Made by a program: the position numbers and the translations under genes. Shown here in pieces: positions 13,701 through 16,231 of a stretch of 16,231 nt of DNA (the stretch's first letter is position 1; each line of letters opens with the position of its first letter). The DNA comes from Deltaproteobacteria bacterium RBG_13_52_11 (GTDB taxonomy: Bacteria > Desulfobacterota > B13-G15 > RBG-16-54-18): assembly GCA_001797745.1 (NCBI GenBank), contig MGQF01000059.1, forward strand, positions 13,133-29,363, written 5' to 3'. Below the pieces are notes generated by a model. The model searched no databases and was not told where the DNA came from. It saw only the letters and a list, made by a program, of their open reading frames with translations.

Positions 13701-16231
13701 GGAGAGCTCTGATTCTGATGGGCGTAAAACGGTGGCTCATAAGGAGGTCTGGGTGGCAGGGAAGGGCGAATGGTGGTTTGACGTGGCGGATAATGATCGA
13801 ATCGACCTTCTGCCGGAGAAAAAACGGTATGAGCCCGGGGAGACCGCCGTCTTTCAGGTCAGGATGCCTTTCCGGAATGCGACGGCCCTCATCACGGTCG
13901 AGAGGGAAGGGGTGATAGAGGCCTGGGTCAAGAGGCTCTCGGGGAAACAACCCGTCATTGAAGTCCCCATCAGGGGGCAGTATGCACCGAATTGCTTCGT
14001 CTCCGCCCTCGTGGTGAGGGGTCGCGCGCCCGGGATTAAACCGACGGCCATGGTCGACCTCGGGAGGCCTGCGTATAAACTGGGGATTGCGGAGATTAAG
14101 GTCGGATGGAAGGCGCATGAGTTGAAGGTGAACGTCTCGCCGGACCGTAAGGTCTATAAGGTCCGTGAGAAGGCAAAGGTCCGGATCCGGGTAAAGACCT
14201 TAGACGGGAAGAATCCGCCTCAGAAGAGCGAAGTGGCCCTCGCTGCCGTTGACGAAGGGCTCCTCGAACTGATGCCCAACCGGAGCTGGGATATCCTCTC
14301 TGCCATGATGGGCCAGAGGGGGTATGAGGTGCACACTGCGACGGCCCAGATGCAGGTCATTGGTAAACGCCATTATGGACTAAAGGCGTTGCCACAGGGG
14401 GGTGGAGGCGGGAGACAGCCGACCCGAGAGCTGTTCGATACCCTCCTCCTTTGGAAGGGGCGGGTCTTGTTGGATGCAAACGGGGAGGCATGGGTCGAAA
14501 TACCGCTCAACGATTCCCTTACCAGTTTCCGCATCGTGGCTGTGGCCCAGGGGGGCACGGGCCTCTTTGGCACGGGTTCAGCATCGATTCAATCGACCCA
14601 AGACCTGATGATCCTGTCCGGGCTCCCCCCCCTGGTCAGGGAAGGGGATCAATTCAAGGGAGAGTTCACCCTGCGCAATACGACGAATCGCGGGATGGGG
14701 CTCGATTGCTCTGCACAGGTAGATGGTATTTCAGGGGCTTTGCAACCGATGGCCCTTTCCCTCCAGCCAGGGGAAGCGAGGGAAATCGGGTGGGAGGTCG
14801 CGGTACCCATCGGCGTTGAAAAACTCAGTTGGGCAGTGGAGGTAAAAGAGAAGGGGGCCCCTGGAGGGGACAGGATCAAGGTGCAGCAGCGGGTAGTCCC
14901 TGCAACGCCGATCAGCACCGTTCAGGCAACCATTGTTCAAATAACAAAAGACTACCGCCTCGCCGTTGAGAGGCCTCAGGATGCCCTCGTTGGCCGGGGA
15001 GGGGTGAGGGTGGCTTTAAAACCACGGATCTCTGAAGGGCTCAACGGCGTTATCGATTATATGAAGAGCTACCCCTACACCTGTATGGAACAGAAGATAT
15101 CCATAGCGGTGGCCCTTCGAAACGAAACGCTCTGGAAGAGATGGATGGCTGAACTCCCCTCCCATCTCGACTCGGAAGGTCTCGTTAAATACTTTCCGAC
15201 ATGCCTTGAGGGGTCTCCAGTCCTCACCTCCTATATCATCGCTATTGGCCATGAAGCAGGATGGGGCATACCGGGTGAGATCAAAGAGGGCATGGAGATC
15301 GGCCTCAAAAAGTTTATCGAGGGATCGATTATACGATATTCCCCGCTGGCCACGGCGGACCTTTCCATCAAGAAGCTATCGGCCATAGAGGCCTTGTCCA
15401 GGGGTGGAAAGGCTCAGGCGAAACTCTTGGGCTCTATTTCCATTGACCCCAATCTCTGGCCGACCTCTGCCGTGATCGACTGGTTCAATGTCCTCCACAA
15501 CGTAGGGGATATACCGAAACGGGAAGAGCGGATCAAGGAGGCGGAGCAGATTCTAAGGTCCCGCCTCAACTTTCAGGGGACGCGGATGGGCTTTTCAACG
15601 GAGGGGACAGATCATCTGTGGTGGCTGATGGTCTCCAACGATGTGAATGCCGTCCGTCTCATCCTTTCCCTGCTCCATGCGGAGAAATGGAAGGCGGATA
15701 TGCCGAGGCTCGTTTTGGGGGCATTGGCCCGGCAGAAGAGGGGCACATGGGATTTGACCCTTGCCAACGCCTGGGGGGTCCTGGCCATAGAGAAATTCGC
15801 AAAGGCCTTTGAGGCAGTCCCAATCGCAGGCACAACTCGTGCCGCCTTATCAGGGCAATCCCAGGTCACGGACTGGAACGCCTCACCCAAAGGGAAGGTC
15901 TTCCTGTTCCCATGGCCGAAAAAAATGGACGAGGTTGCAATCGCCCATCAGGGGAAAGGGAGCCCGTGGGCAACGATCCAGAGCCTCGCCGCCATCCCCC
16001 TGAAAGAACCCCTTTCCAGTGGATATAAGATCAAGAAGACCATCCTCCCCATCGAACAAAAAAATCCCAAGCAGTGGAGCCGTGGAGATATCTGCCGTAT
16101 ACGATTGGAGATCGAGGCCCAGGCAGACCAGACATGGGTCGTGGTGAGTGATCCTGTCCCTGCGGGGACGACGATCCTTGGGAAAGGGCTGGCAAGGGAC
16201 TCCGAAATCATGACCAAAGGGGAGCAAAGGA
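10762..16231 (+). CDS. Secreted alpha-2-macroglobulin family protein, 3' end outside the window
   Basis: Bacterial alpha-2-macroglobulins are large periplasmic or secreted protease traps: cleavage of a bait region exposes a reactive thioester that links to the protease. The frame is open from the ATG at 10762 (GGGAGGGGGC just upstream) to the window end, at least 1823 residues. A Sec signal peptide (1-22, cleavage after VFA) has no lipobox, unlike the E. coli lipoprotein YfhM. Seen in order: an N-terminal MG1-like region (FSPQGTVKGVRQV), an MG2-type domain (about 496-550), an MG3-type segment with RTLLRAGETVHMK (about 627), an acidic insertion (about 804-825, LEDEEEGEGEEP), another MG domain with YEPGETAVF (about 1022), AAVDEGLLEL, a Gly-rich bait-like linker (about 1213-1220), the A2M domain (FDTLLLWKGRV), the thioester C1441-M-E-Q1444, and a C-terminal segment with DPVPAGT (about 1797). 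In many bacteria the neighbour is pbpC; here it would be beyond the edge. Confidence 0.93.
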   Translation, partial: MKLRTVGLVLVFFLSVIPFVFAEDKPSVEMFSPQGTVKGVRQVSARFSAQMVPFGDPRGFIEPFEIDCPEKGTGRWADGKNWVFDFERDLPAGVQCTFRLKSGLKTFSGKEIEGQKEFSFSTGGPSIKNSTPYEGSHIDEEQIFILTLDAEAENASVLKKAFFSVEGIQDHIGIRVIEGKEREEIVKARFRYQGPPQLPMILIQSKQLFPAKAKVSLVWGKGVMSKTGVATSQDQILRFQTREPFSVTFNCERENPNAGCIPMLPMALNFSAPISQDQAKQIVLKGMDGKVWKSHGGDETEGKSIEDVSFTGPFPEGTNFKVELPPQLKDDAGRPLINADKFPLAVRTDKYPPLAKFASRFGILELKSDPILPVTLRNLEPEIRARMLKVQKEQGLLEKVTGKILNIAPGQGDNVQGWLRRVASASREGSLLGNEKGVRDFKVPKPSGPRAFEVVGIPLKEPGLYIVELESALLGSSLLHPPRPMYVPTAVLVTNLSVHFKWGRESSLVWVTALDTGESVKDAAVTVKDCQEKVLWQGKTNVNGIARIEGPLPSEEKLARCNYKIDYDNYPQLGALRSLDSGIFIMAQTAGDMAFVHSSWEEGIEPWRFQLPQEYTSDPSIAHTVFDRTLLRAGETVHMKHLFRQHTMNGFSMPPKDQMPNCLLIEHYGSEEKYEFPVVWDANGVAETQWTIPKGAKLGNYEVVLVKKSGAKRQINSWRGGEFRVEEFRVPLLKGIIKPPAEPLIRAKEVPLDVSVQYLAGGGAGLLPVKLRSEIRPKQITPFEGFDEFVFGNGPVKEGIIRRGEPLEDEEEGEGEEPREEKKAGKIPSIDLVLDQSGTIRTVIPNLPKGELPEEILAELEFRDPNGEIQTISSRIPLWPSKYMIGIKPDSWAVSKEAFKFHVAVLDLAGKPIAGAQVKVDLFERKTYTHRKRLVGGFYAYEHSTDTKRIALLCEGKTDAKGLLICEVKSPVSGNCILQAESSDSDGRKTVAHKEVWVAGKGEWWFDVADNDRIDLLPEKKRYEPGETAVFQVRMPFRNATALITVEREGVIEAWVKRLSGKQPVIEVPIRGQYAPNCFVSALVVRGRAPGIKPTAMVDLGRPAYKLGIAEIKVGWKAHELKVNVSPDRKVYKVREKAKVRIRVKTLDGKNPPQKSEVALAAVDEGLLELMPNRSWDILSAMMGQRGYEVHTATAQMQVIGKRHYGLKALPQGGGGGRQPTRELFDTLLLWKGRVLLDANGEAWVEIPLNDSLTSFRIVAVAQGGTGLFGTGSASIQSTQDLMILSGLPPLVREGDQFKGEFTLRNTTNRGMGLDCSAQVDGISGALQPMALSLQPGEAREIGWEVAVPIGVEKLSWAVEVKEKGAPGGDRIKVQQRVVPATPISTVQATIVQITKDYRLAVERPQDALVGRGGVRVALKPRISEGLNGVIDYMKSYPYTCMEQKISIAVALRNETLWKRWMAELPSHLDSEGLVKYFPTCLEGSPVLTSYIIAIGHEAGWGIPGEIKEGMEIGLKKFIEGSIIRYSPLATADLSIKKLSAIEALSRGGKAQAKLLGSISIDPNLWPTSAVIDWFNVLHNVGDIPKREERIKEAEQILRSRLNFQGTRMGFSTEGTDHLWWLMVSNDVNAVRLILSLLHAEKWKADMPRLVLGALARQKRGTWDLTLANAWGVLAIEKFAKAFEAVPIAGTTRAALSGQSQVTDWNASPKGKVFLFPWPKKMDEVAIAHQGKGSPWATIQSLAAIPLKEPLSSGYKIKKTILPIEQKNPKQWSRGDICRIRLEIEAQADQTWVVVSDPVPAGTTILGKGLARDSEIMTKGEQR

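Overview
The window looks like chromosomal DNA of a Gram-negative anaerobe, most probably a deltaproteobacterial (Desulfobacterota-type) lineage. The clues are a Tol-Pal envelope cluster, a Pst phosphate operon, a reductive-dehalogenase-like iron-sulfur protein, a remnant of an acyl-CoA dehydrogenase, and short dispersed intergenic repeats of a style common in such genomes. The taxonomic call is inference; there is no rRNA or other marker gene here.

Layout. Positions 1-3051 (minus strand) read as one tight operon: a LysR-type regulator, a TolA/TonB-like protein, TolB, and the first 28 residues of a Pal-like lipoprotein running off the left edge. Positions 3052-5297 hold a plus-strand island between two minus-strand operons. 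It contains a 381-residue cytoplasmic reductive-dehalogenase-like protein followed by a broken second copy of the same family, and it is bracketed by two near-identical ~150 bp direct repeats. Positions 5298-10120 (minus strand) are a compact phosphate-uptake operon in the order pstB1-pstS-pstC-pstA-pstB2-phoU. Positions 10121-10761 are intergenic: a palindrome upstream of pstB1, the C-terminal remnant of an acyl-CoA dehydrogenase gene, and a third, interrupted copy of the dispersed repeat with a terminator-like hairpin. From 10762 to the right edge runs a very large secreted alpha-2-macroglobulin gene with an intact CxEQ thioester motif; its 3' end lies outside the window.

How the genes work together. 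Tol-Pal proteins link inner and outer membranes. The Pst proteins bind phosphate (PstS), pass it through a PstC/PstA channel powered by ATPases, and PhoU modulates the system and its signalling. Alpha-2-macroglobulin would trap proteases outside the cytoplasm.

The most interesting signal is that the Pst operon carries two different PstB ATPases whose defects complement each other. PstB1 has a ruined ABC signature (LMLGQ) but an intact Walker B glutamate. PstB2 has an intact LSGGQ signature but lost the catalytic glutamate (DN instead of DE) and the Q-loop glutamine (D instead of Q). Together they would give one canonical and one degenerate ATP site, the pattern known from asymmetric heterodimeric ABC exporters but not one I know to be described for a phosphate importer.
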